This document shows, piece by piece, positions 1-5,956 of a stretch of DNA of 5,956 nt; positions within the stretch are counted from its first letter, which is position 1, and the number at the start of each line of letters is the position of its first letter. Made by a program: the position numbers and the translations under genes. The stretch is from 20-14-all-45-10 sp964435965 (GTDB lineage: Bacteria > Chloroflexota > Dehalococcoidia > GIF9 > AB-539-J10). Under the pieces are notes generated by a model, which had not been told where the DNA came from, made no database searches, and was given only the letters and a program-made list of their open reading frames with translations. The DNA lies in contig CAYTBB010000075.1 in NCBI GenBank assembly GCA_964435965.1, forward strand, positions 1 through 5,956, in the 5' to 3' direction.

Positions 1-147
1 GGGGATATGTTAATTCCTTGCAACAAAGATGGTGTTGTTGAAAATGTAACATCAGAACAAACACCAAATGCAAATGGTGGCATGGATTGTACTGTCCATG
101 TTCACTGTCTAAAAATAGCAAGTAGCCAACCAAAACTGAAAGGATAA
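1..147 (+). CDS. C-terminal fragment of an unrecognised phage protein (5' end outside the window)
   Basis: Frame 1 is open from the first base to a TAA at 145-147, giving 48 residues with no internal stop. The visible part is polar and contains three cysteines (in LIPCNKD, MDCTV and VHCLK) and a lysine-rich end (PKLKG). I do not recognise a family. An ATG at 7-9 is in frame, but only GGGG two bases upstream could serve as a ribosome site, which is too close, so this is most likely the tail of a longer gene. Its stop lies 3 nt before the next start, and that gene's ribosome site falls inside its last codons. It therefore probably belongs to the same late operon. Gene order suggests a head-tail or tail structural gene, but that is inference only. 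Confidence 0.6.
   Translation, partial: GDMLIPCNKDGVVENVTSEQTPNANGGMDCTVHVHCLKIASSQPKLKG
139..144 (+). promoter_or_regulatory. Ribosome binding site for the 137-residue protein
   Basis: AAAGGA lies 6 nt before the ATG at 151, a good Shine-Dalgarno match at normal spacing. It sits inside the last codons of the upstream gene and supports choosing 151 as the start. Confidence 0.7.
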
Positions 148-150
148 CTA

Positions 151-564
151 ATGGCGTCCGGGATTTATGATCGATTCAAAGCAAATCTTTTTAATAAAGA
201 AGTAGATTTGGAAGGCGATACTATTATTGTCATATTACTTGATAATAGTCACGCGTTTACAACTACGCATAATAACCTCACTGATGTCTCAGCCAATGAA
301 TTAGCCACTGCCGGTGGATATACTCAGCAGGACAAGGAATTAGCGGGTAAAGCCGTAACACAAGCTGCTACCACTAAGTGGGATGGCACAGATGTTGAGT
401 GGACTTCGGCCACTTTTAGTGCCTATCATGCAGTGTTATATGATGAAACTGCTGATAATGATCTAATCCTGTCTATTGATTTTGGCGGGGTGAAGACTGT
501 GACTGCCGGCACATTCAAAATTCAATGGCATGTGGATGGTATAATTAATTTGGCCACTGCATAA
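151..564 (+). CDS. Small phage structural protein of unknown function (MASGIYDRFK-type, 137 aa)
   Basis: The protein has no signal peptide or membrane segment, and its alternating beta-type sequence suggests a compact beta fold. From memory it matches an uncharacterised phage/prophage family of about 135-145 residues. Members start with M-A-x-G-x-Y-D-x-F-K, continue with D-L-E-x-D-T-I and a LLDNSHAF-like segment, have a central DVSANE-A-x-x-GGY segment, and end in F-K-I-Q-W-x-x-x-G-I-I-x-L. All of these are visible here: LLDNSHAF at residues 30-37, GGY at 55-57, and FKIQWHVDGI near the end. The length fits a complete gene. The start is supported by AAAGGA at 139-144. Its stop overlaps the start of the next gene by one base. 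Its position before a tail-tip gene suggests a virion component, perhaps a tail or decoration protein, but no function is established. The family match is recalled, not searched. Confidence 0.8.
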   Translation: MASGIYDRFKANLFNKEVDLEGDTIIVILLDNSHAFTTTHNNLTDVSANELATAGGYTQQDKELAGKAVTQAATTKWDGTDVEWTSATFSAYHAVLYDETADNDLILSIDFGGVKTVTAGTFKIQWHVDGIINLATA

Positions 565-566
565 TG
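562..566 (+). promoter_or_regulatory. TAATG stop-start overlap (translational coupling)
   Basis: The TAA of the 137-residue gene (562-564) shares its last A with the ATG of the LamG fusion gene (564-566). The 20 bases upstream contain no convincing Shine-Dalgarno sequence (only TTGG-type matches), so termination-reinitiation is the likely way the downstream gene is translated. Confidence 0.6.
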
Positions 567-3080
567 CCCGATAGCTATACAAAACTATTACTTCACCTTG
601 ACGGAGCAGACGAAGCCCAGTCTACAACGGACGATGGCGTCACTGGGCACACCATAACTTTTGGTGGGACGGCGCAGCTTGATACTGCTCAATCTAAGTT
701 CGGCGTTTCATCCCTTCTATTGGATGGTAATAGCGATTATATTACAGCCCCAGACCATGCCGATTGGTCATTTGGGACAGGTGACTGGACCATAGACTTT
801 TGGGTGAGATGGAATGGGGCTGATACCGATCCAGTTGTATTTTGTAGTCGGCATAAAGATGCCCAAAATTATTTTTATTTGTATAAGGCTAATGGCACAG
901 ATAGTGGTGACTTTCAATTACACTGGAAAGTCGGTAATGTCGTAGTATGCAGTTATAAAGTTACTTGGGATCCAACCCCTGACCAATGGTACCATATTGC
1001 TATAGTACGTCACACAACCTCTATGTATTTCTTTATAAATGGTGCCTCACAGACTCTCACAGTGACCACAGCTGTATCAACAAATGATTTAACCTTTACT
1101 GGGGCTGTCTTAAAGTTTGGGGACTATGAAGGTAGTTATTACCTTAATGGATGGATGGATGAGATAAGAGTATCTAAAGGGATAGCCCGTTGGGTGGCTA
1201 ATTTTGAAGTTCCTTGGGAAGCTTATTCTGATAACAATCCCACGTTTACTGAAACAGCAGAAGATACTGGAAGTCCGGGATTTGATCATGCCTGGATAGA
1301 GTCAACAGATGGCTCAAGCACTATTAATGCTAATAAAACTCGTGTCGATGTCACAGGCGCACCTGCCTCATGGGATGATGACTGTATCGAGTTTGATATA
1401 AATAACGGTGAAGAAGACTGCTATGCCTATATGGAAATGACTTACACTTCTCAGCTTAATTATTTCAAAACGGAGGTTGTATTTACTGACATTAGCGATT
1501 TTTCCAACACAGAGGCTCGATGGTTTGCCGTGGGTAAAGATACCCCAAATGGTAAATTATGTATGGGCTTCCGTTTGTATGATGATAACGGCACATTCAA
1601 GATTCAAGCCGGAGTATTTAGAGATGGCAGTTCGGCTACATATTATTCTCAAATTGGAAGTGCGGTTATAAATACTCCATATATCTTAGAGTTCATGTGG
1701 GATGCTGCTGCTGAAACATGGGCATGGCGAATAGATGGTGTGCCCCAGCCTAATGATATCGACGGCACAGATCCAGTAGAGTCAGATGGGGCATTAACAA
1801 CTGGGCATGGAGATAGGATAACAAGGTTAGTATTCGGGGCCTATGATAATAGTGCAGGTGCCCCTGCATTCGTGATATGCCAAGATAACCTTGAACTAAA
1901 TGATGATGATTATGCCTATATTGCCCCCACAGTAGTTACTCCTGATGTGTTATCTTTAACTATGGCGATACAAACACCTACGATTTCAATAGGAACCACA
2001 ATTCTTCCTGATACATTATCGCTTGCTTTGACAGGGCATACTCCAACTATTTCGATTGATTACACCCACACCCCAAATACTTTTACTCTAAATTTGACAC
2101 AGCATACCTCTGTAATTTTAACCGGGATCACAGTTCTTCCTGATACTTTATCCTTGGCTCTTACTCAGCAAGAAATCACTGTTATTGGGAGTTGCACCAT
2201 TACTCCAGATACCTTATTGTTTAACGTAGGCTTATTAGCCCCAACTGTGTATGATATTATAACTGTTCTGCCTGATATTTTATCGTTGGCCCTAACGAGT
2301 CAGGTTCCAATAGTTATGGATATTATAACTATAATGCCTGATTGTTTTAATCTTGAGTTAATTCAGGCTGTTCCTCTTATATCTATTGATTGTACTGTCC
2401 TTCCTGCTGCATTTACTTTAGCCCTATTATTACAGACCCCTAATCCTTGCATAGGTTGGCCCACAATGACAGCAGATATATTGGCTGCCTTAATAGACCC
2501 GTATAGCGGTGGGGCATGGGTTTGGTTAGCCGAAATAGAAATACCAGGGTATAGCGCAATAAGATTAGCCAGAAATACCGAGGATGTTATTTACTCTGGC
2601 AACACATTCCTTGCTAATAATTTCGATATAGGATTATCTGCACTTGTAGGAGATGGCTCTATTCCACGTATAGTGTTGAGAGTTGTTCAGGATGGTGACC
2701 AAGTCTTAGAAGACCAAGTAAATGCCTCTGAAGGGGCTTGTGGTGGCACAATAAAAATTATTCGAGCGCATGAAGATTTTCTCGCTGAGTTTATAGACGA
2801 ATTAGAAATGACCGTGAACATATTGAATGCTGAAAGTGACACTGACTATGTTCAGTTTAATCTTGGCATTCCTAATCCGCTATTGAGGAAAATACCTATT
2901 CGTAGAAGCACAAGTAAAATATGCCCCTTTGCAAAACCCGGATTGTTTAAGGGTGTGGAGTGTCAGTATGCTGGGGGCGATACAACTTGTACTGGTAAAT
3001 ATAGTGATTGTTGTACAAAAGGAAATCAAGTTCACTTTGGAGCAGAGTTAGGACTTGACCCAAATAATACAAGGGTTTAA
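564..3080 (+). CDS. LamG - 22-residue repeat array - gpL-like tail-tip fusion protein (838 aa)
   Basis: This is a mosaic virion protein. Residues about 6-223 form a LamG/concanavalin-A-like domain of the type common in phage structural proteins. Marks seen are LLLHLDG (8-14), KFGVSSLLLDG (45-55), GDWTIDFWVR (73-82), WYHIAIVRH (142-150) and the closing MDEIRVSKGIARW (198-210). Residues about 226-455 are a second beta-rich region, perhaps another jelly roll (WAWRIDG at 386-392). Residues 459-634 are eight tandem 22-residue repeats. Residues 635-838 (204 aa) resemble a whole lambda gpL tail-tip protein, about 232 aa in lambda. They include a TEDVIYSGNTF segment and a C-terminal C787-x12-C800-x8-C809-x6-C816-C817 cluster followed by HFGAELGL; gpL relatives bind an iron-sulphur cluster through such cysteines. 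The start overlaps the previous stop and leads straight into the LamG domain. Inference: a tail-tip subunit carrying a glycan- or surface-binding arm. Domain calls come from motifs, not searches. Confidence 0.85.
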   Translation: MPDSYTKLLLHLDGADEAQSTTDDGVTGHTITFGGTAQLDTAQSKFGVSSLLLDGNSDYITAPDHADWSFGTGDWTIDFWVRWNGADTDPVVFCSRHKDAQNYFYLYKANGTDSGDFQLHWKVGNVVVCSYKVTWDPTPDQWYHIAIVRHTTSMYFFINGASQTLTVTTAVSTNDLTFTGAVLKFGDYEGSYYLNGWMDEIRVSKGIARWVANFEVPWEAYSDNNPTFTETAEDTGSPGFDHAWIESTDGSSTINANKTRVDVTGAPASWDDDCIEFDINNGEEDCYAYMEMTYTSQLNYFKTEVVFTDISDFSNTEARWFAVGKDTPNGKLCMGFRLYDDNGTFKIQAGVFRDGSSATYYSQIGSAVINTPYILEFMWDAAAETWAWRIDGVPQPNDIDGTDPVESDGALTTGHGDRITRLVFGAYDNSAGAPAFVICQDNLELNDDDYAYIAPTVVTPDVLSLTMAIQTPTISIGTTILPDTLSLALTGHTPTISIDYTHTPNTFTLNLTQHTSVILTGITVLPDTLSLALTQQEITVIGSCTITPDTLLFNVGLLAPTVYDIITVLPDILSLALTSQVPIVMDIITIMPDCFNLELIQAVPLISIDCTVLPAAFTLALLLQTPNPCIGWPTMTADILAALIDPYSGGAWVWLAEIEIPGYSAIRLARNTEDVIYSGNTFLANNFDIGLSALVGDGSIPRIVLRVVQDGDQVLEDQVNASEGACGGTIKIIRAHEDFLAEFIDELEMTVNILNAESDTDYVQFNLGIPNPLLRKIPIRRSTSKICPFAKPGLFKGVECQYAGGDTTCTGKYSDCCTKGNQVHFGAELGLDPNNTRV
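1938..2465 (+). repeat. Eight tandem 66-bp (22-residue) coding repeats
   Basis: The eight units begin at 1938, 2004, 2070, 2136, 2202, 2268, 2334 and 2400 (residues 459, 481, 503, 525, 547, 569, 591 and 613), each exactly 66 bp with no indel. The consensus is roughly [T/L]-P-D-x-L-S-L-A-L-T, then a polar pair, then P-x-I-x-I and a TI/TV end. Even units begin with L-P (units 2 and 4 share LPDTLSLALT). Odd units 1, 3 and 5 begin with T-P and unit 7 with M-P, hinting at a 44-residue higher-order period. Units 7 and 8 are the most diverged. The DNA has drifted more than the protein: LALT is CTT GCT TTG ACA in unit 2, TTG GCT CTT ACT in unit 4 and TTG GCC CTA ACG in unit 6. The array links the adhesin-like N-terminus to the gpL-like module and ends directly before M635. 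A beta-rich stalk is the likely structure (inference). Confidence 0.9.
2466..3080 (+). other. gpL-like tail-tip module with C-terminal cysteine cluster (domain of the fusion)
   Basis: These are residues 635-838 of the fusion protein. The module starts at a methionine right after the repeat array and matches a full gpL-like protein in length and layout. An N-terminal part (VWLAEIEIPGYSAIRLARN, then a TEDVIYSGNTF segment) is followed by IPRIVLRVVQDGD. The cysteine-rich end has C787, C800, C809, C816 and C817. Known of the family: lambda gpL sits in the tail tip and its relatives coordinate an iron-sulphur cluster with conserved C-terminal cysteines. Here there are five cysteines rather than four, with an adjacent CC pair. 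The assignment rests on recalled motif layout. Confidence 0.7.
3071..3075 (+). promoter_or_regulatory. Ribosome binding site for the gpJ-like gene
   Basis: AAGGG lies 7 nt before the ATG at 3083, within the last codons of the fusion gene. It gives the gpJ-like gene its own initiation signal, unlike the TAATG junction upstream, and fixes the start at 3083. Confidence 0.7.
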
Positions 3081-3082
3081 TT

Positions 3083-5956
3083 ATGATATTTGAATTTCCA
3101 TCTACACCCCCAATATTAGGGTTTTTCTGGGTAGCATTTTGGTTTATCGCTAAAATGTTTATATACGCAAGTATAGCTTATGGCTTAGGTCGTCTAATGG
3201 CCCCTGGCAAACCAAAAGAAGAGCCAACCGCTGAAGGTATGGCGGGCAGGGCCTGGGACTCTAAGACAACTCAAACAGAAGGATTTCCAAGGCCAAGATG
3301 TTACGGTGAGAATCTGCATCATGGCAATATTCTTGCTAAATGGACAGACGTGGTGACTACACGCGAGATACTTTATTTACTAATAGACCATGGTGATGGC
3401 CCAACAAAGGGAATAGGGGATAATGTAACTTATGTCAATGACCAACCTTCTACTAACTTTCCTGATGTCACTATTCAGGAACGTACAGGAACTATGAATC
3501 AAGACTGTATGACTGGCTTTGAGAAATTGAAGTTAGAATATACCCCAGAAGTAGAACTAAAACAAGGTGTTCCGTATATCTGGACTACTCCTAACGATTT
3601 TTTCGATAATCTTGAGTGGACGTTTATATTCCCCAATGGCCTTTTACACAGACATAAAGATGGTGGGATTATGACAACCTGGGTGACGCTGCAAATAGAT
3701 ATACGCGAACATCCAGATGGCGAATGGACTTATGATGTTTTTAGTGGAAATATATCAGGTGAGACCTTAAATCCTATGTTTATCAAACATACAGCATCTA
3801 CATTAGGATTTACAGTAGAGAAAGGTAAACAATACGATATAAGATTTATGAAAACAACTGGAGAGAGCACTGATAGGCATACTGCTGATATTTATGTTCG
3901 TTCTATAAGAGAAGTAGTTAATACTGCTTTTACGCATCCTGGCAAAGCCCTAATCGGGGTTACAGCTATAGCCACCAATCAGTTGAGTGGGAGCATTGAC
4001 ATTAAGGTAGCTCGTGAGGATAGGATTATAAATGTGTACAATGGAGAATCATGGACATTAGAGTATTCTCGAAATCGTGCATGGGTAGTGTGGGATATTG
4101 TTACTCATCCCATAATCTATGGGGATGGTGATGGAACGCCTTATGAGATAGTACGCTATGAGGGCTATGACCCGGCTAACCTTGACTTAGAGTTCTTTTA
4201 TGAATGGTCGTTGTTTTGTGATGAGGAACTCTTAGATGGTGACGGTGGGACAGAGCCTCGTTGCCCTTGTGATATAAAGATAGGCGCATTTACAAATATA
4301 ATGGAGATAGCCACCCAGATAGCCAATGCTGGTCGTGCCCATATTTATTGGAATGGGGATAAATTGACCGGGTGGATTGACACTGTTGTTGCTGCTCCTA
4401 CAGACCTTGTCACTATGGACACTATGATGCATAAGACTTGGAAAAACTCGTGGACTATCAGAGACGAGATGGCTAATATAGTCGAAGTTATGTACGATGA
4501 TGCTAAACAAGGCTATGAAGAAACTACTGCGGATTATGGCAATAGTGGCACTGGGTATGTAAATGCAGTTGGTGTAGAGGGCACTGGTCTTACCTCAAGA
4601 GGAGCAGCTATACACCTTGCTGCTTTTCACTACAAACGGAACGAATTGATACGTAATATAAACAAATTTAGAACAGGTAAGGAAGGATTTAGATATAAAC
4701 TTGGTGATGTGATACGGCTCCAATGTAAAATAGCTAACTGGGGTAACGCTTTTACAGTTAAAAGTAGTACGGCAGATACAATTACCGTGGATAGGGACGC
4801 CACAGCAGAAGTTAATCCAGGAGATATTTTACATATCCGTTCTTATGATACTGTGCTGGAGCAGGTGGTTAACGATGACTATATTGTGGACTCTGTAGTT
4901 GAGCGAATTATAACAGCGACAGAAAACTGGGACGTTACACCCGTTAAAGGTAACGTCGTGGCGATAGGATCCTCTGGCGACATTAAATTGCGAAGGATCA
5001 CTTCTATTAAGCCCACTATAGATAATTATTTTGATGTTACGGTAGAGACCTACGACGCTGCCCTATATGACTCAGATGATATAGATCCAGATAATCCTAA
5101 TATTAATTATATTTACCCCAAGCCACCTGGGCATTTGACCCCCCCTATAACAAGACGAGAAATAGAGGACATGATTATCCAGAGACTTCCTGTACAACCC
5201 AGTATTAATGTTCCTTGGCCGTCCAATCTCACATGGGCGGGGGATGATGTTGATACGGTTACGTGGTCTAAGACAGACGCCGATGATGAAATTACGTTTA
5301 GATACGGAGATACCACATATATAATTACTGCTGATTCTACTACAAATAAATATATCTACTGGGATCCGGGAAGTCCTACGGTGTTTCTATCTACTAATGT
5401 CCTCACCACTGCTCTGGCGGCGGGTAACTGGATGATGGCCATTAATGAAGACGGTGTTGTGAGTTCAGCTAACCCGTTCCAAATTATACACGGCGGTTTA
5501 ATTCAGGCAGGAACGATTACAGCGGAATATGCCCAGATAGCGAATGCAACTATCGAGACGGCAAAGATAAAGGATTTGGCTGTTGAAACATTAAAAATAG
5601 CTAATAATGCTGTGACAACTTTGGTGTCTGAATATACAGAAGCATTGCTTAGCGGAGCGGGTGGTAATGTTACTGCACAAACATGTGAGATTACTACTAC
5701 GGGAAGCCCAGTTCATATACAGGCAACCGGTAAAATAGTTATAGATGCTGGGGCCGGAACTCAGGATTGTTATTTCTTTATCAAACGTAACGGGGATATA
5801 ATCTATGCAACAGATTTAGTAAAATACCTTAAAGATGCTACATATGCCACTAACCAAATTGTTAATTTGGCTTTTAGAGATGAGACGGCAGGTGCCGGAG
5901 ATTGGACATATACGTTTGTTTTTACAGCCCCATCAATGTCAAAGAGGTTCCTTTTT
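3083..5956 (+). CDS. J: Lambda gpJ-like tail-tip / host-specificity protein (958 codons, 3' end outside the window)
   Basis: This frame runs from ATG 3083 to the last base without a stop. Lambda J has 1132 residues, so the C-terminus is probably missing. Residues 11-39 are strongly hydrophobic (FFWVAFWFIAK core), followed by RPRCYGENLHHGNILAKWT around 70-88, a pattern usual near the N-terminus of gpJ relatives. Residues about 150-310 follow lambda J (EWTFIFPNGL, KQYDIRFMKTT). The strongest anchors are AWVVWDIVTHP (333-343), CDEELLDGDGGTEPRCPC (379-396; lambda has CDQSVPDGFGGTEPRITC), GLTSRG (502-507) and FRTGKEGFRYKLGDVI (529-544). Residues about 690-803 look like a beta-sandwich linker (YIYWDP at 757-762). 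Residues 804-846 show five-residue periodicity, and a beta-rich domain follows from about 847. Known role of gpJ: a trimeric central tip protein that recognises the host receptor through its C-terminal part. It lies 2 nt after the gpL-like fusion with its own ribosome site. Comparisons to lambda are from memory. Confidence 0.93.
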   Translation, partial: MIFEFPSTPPILGFFWVAFWFIAKMFIYASIAYGLGRLMAPGKPKEEPTAEGMAGRAWDSKTTQTEGFPRPRCYGENLHHGNILAKWTDVVTTREILYLLIDHGDGPTKGIGDNVTYVNDQPSTNFPDVTIQERTGTMNQDCMTGFEKLKLEYTPEVELKQGVPYIWTTPNDFFDNLEWTFIFPNGLLHRHKDGGIMTTWVTLQIDIREHPDGEWTYDVFSGNISGETLNPMFIKHTASTLGFTVEKGKQYDIRFMKTTGESTDRHTADIYVRSIREVVNTAFTHPGKALIGVTAIATNQLSGSIDIKVAREDRIINVYNGESWTLEYSRNRAWVVWDIVTHPIIYGDGDGTPYEIVRYEGYDPANLDLEFFYEWSLFCDEELLDGDGGTEPRCPCDIKIGAFTNIMEIATQIANAGRAHIYWNGDKLTGWIDTVVAAPTDLVTMDTMMHKTWKNSWTIRDEMANIVEVMYDDAKQGYEETTADYGNSGTGYVNAVGVEGTGLTSRGAAIHLAAFHYKRNELIRNINKFRTGKEGFRYKLGDVIRLQCKIANWGNAFTVKSSTADTITVDRDATAEVNPGDILHIRSYDTVLEQVVNDDYIVDSVVERIITATENWDVTPVKGNVVAIGSSGDIKLRRITSIKPTIDNYFDVTVETYDAALYDSDDIDPDNPNINYIYPKPPGHLTPPITRREIEDMIIQRLPVQPSINVPWPSNLTWAGDDVDTVTWSKTDADDEITFRYGDTTYIITADSTTNKYIYWDPGSPTVFLSTNVLTTALAAGNWMMAINEDGVVSSANPFQIIHGGLIQAGTITAEYAQIANATIETAKIKDLAVETLKIANNAVTTLVSEYTEALLSGAGGNVTAQTCEITTTGSPVHIQATGKIVIDAGAGTQDCYFFIKRNGDIIYATDLVKYLKDATYATNQIVNLAFRDETAGAGDWTYTFVFTAPSMSKRFLF

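Noticed and set aside
1477..1671. A 64-codon + strand open frame inside the fusion gene
   Set aside because: It lies wholly within the 564-3080 gene in another frame, has no ribosome site and reads like out-of-frame translation.
1938..2465. Hydrophobic stretches in the repeat array read as a multi-pass membrane region
   Set aside because: The hydrophobic runs are short, recur every 22 residues and are broken by P, D, T and Q; a beta-strand repeat explains them better than membrane helices.
1938..2465. 66-bp periodic sequence considered as a CRISPR array
   Set aside because: The repeats are coding throughout, diverged in sequence and lack the identical-repeat/unique-spacer layout.
4232..4510. 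A 92-codon - strand open frame
   Set aside because: It is antisense to strongly conserved gpJ-like motifs and shows no family resemblance or ribosome site; it is a shadow of the real gene.
5113..5316. A 67-codon - strand open frame
   Set aside because: It is antisense to the gpJ-like gene, has no supporting signal and an implausible composition.
4312..5550. Similar QIANA segments in the gpJ-like protein (about residues 412-416 and 818-822)
   Set aside because: The match is only a few residues in unrelated domain contexts, so it is most likely chance.
5621..5956. Possible diversity-generating retroelement target in the tail-tip C-terminus
   Set aside because: No template repeat, reverse transcriptase or C-type-lectin variable region is visible in the window.

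Overview
This window is a block of late structural genes from a lambda-like, long-tailed phage (siphovirus) or prophage. It covers the tail-tip part of the morphogenesis cluster. All four genes lie on the + strand and are packed head to tail: an intergenic gap of 3 nt, then a 1-nt overlap, then a gap of 2 nt. No promoter, terminator, RNA gene, integrase, transposon or CRISPR array is visible, and no stretch longer than a few bases is non-coding. Base composition is moderately AT-rich (roughly 40% GC by eye), with frequent ATA and AGA codons. A gpL/gpJ-type tail tip points to a phage of a Gram-negative host, but the host cannot be named and the window does not tell a free phage from a prophage.

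Layout. 1-147 is the C-terminal end of an unrecognised gene. 151-564 encodes a 137-residue protein resembling a small family of uncharacterised phage proteins. 564-3080 encodes an 838-residue mosaic. It has an N-terminal LamG/concanavalin-A-like domain, a second beta-rich region, eight exact-length 22-residue tandem repeats, and a complete lambda gpL-like tail-tip module with the C-terminal cysteine cluster that binds an iron-sulphur cluster in gpL relatives. 3083-5956 is the first 958 codons of a lambda gpJ-like central tail-tip/host-specificity protein. Its reading frame is open to the window edge, so its C-terminus is missing.

How they fit together. In lambda, gpL and gpJ are neighbouring threefold parts of the tail tip. 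Here the gpL-like module has an adhesin-like extension of about 634 residues and lies directly upstream of the gpJ-like gene, with no gpK- or gpI-like gene between them. The most interesting points are this fusion, the regular 22-residue repeat array with alternating unit types that ends exactly where the gpL module starts, a possible internal start for a stand-alone gpL-like product, and a pentapeptide-periodic segment near the end of the gpJ-like protein. These are variations on a known machine; I see no evidence for a wholly new system.
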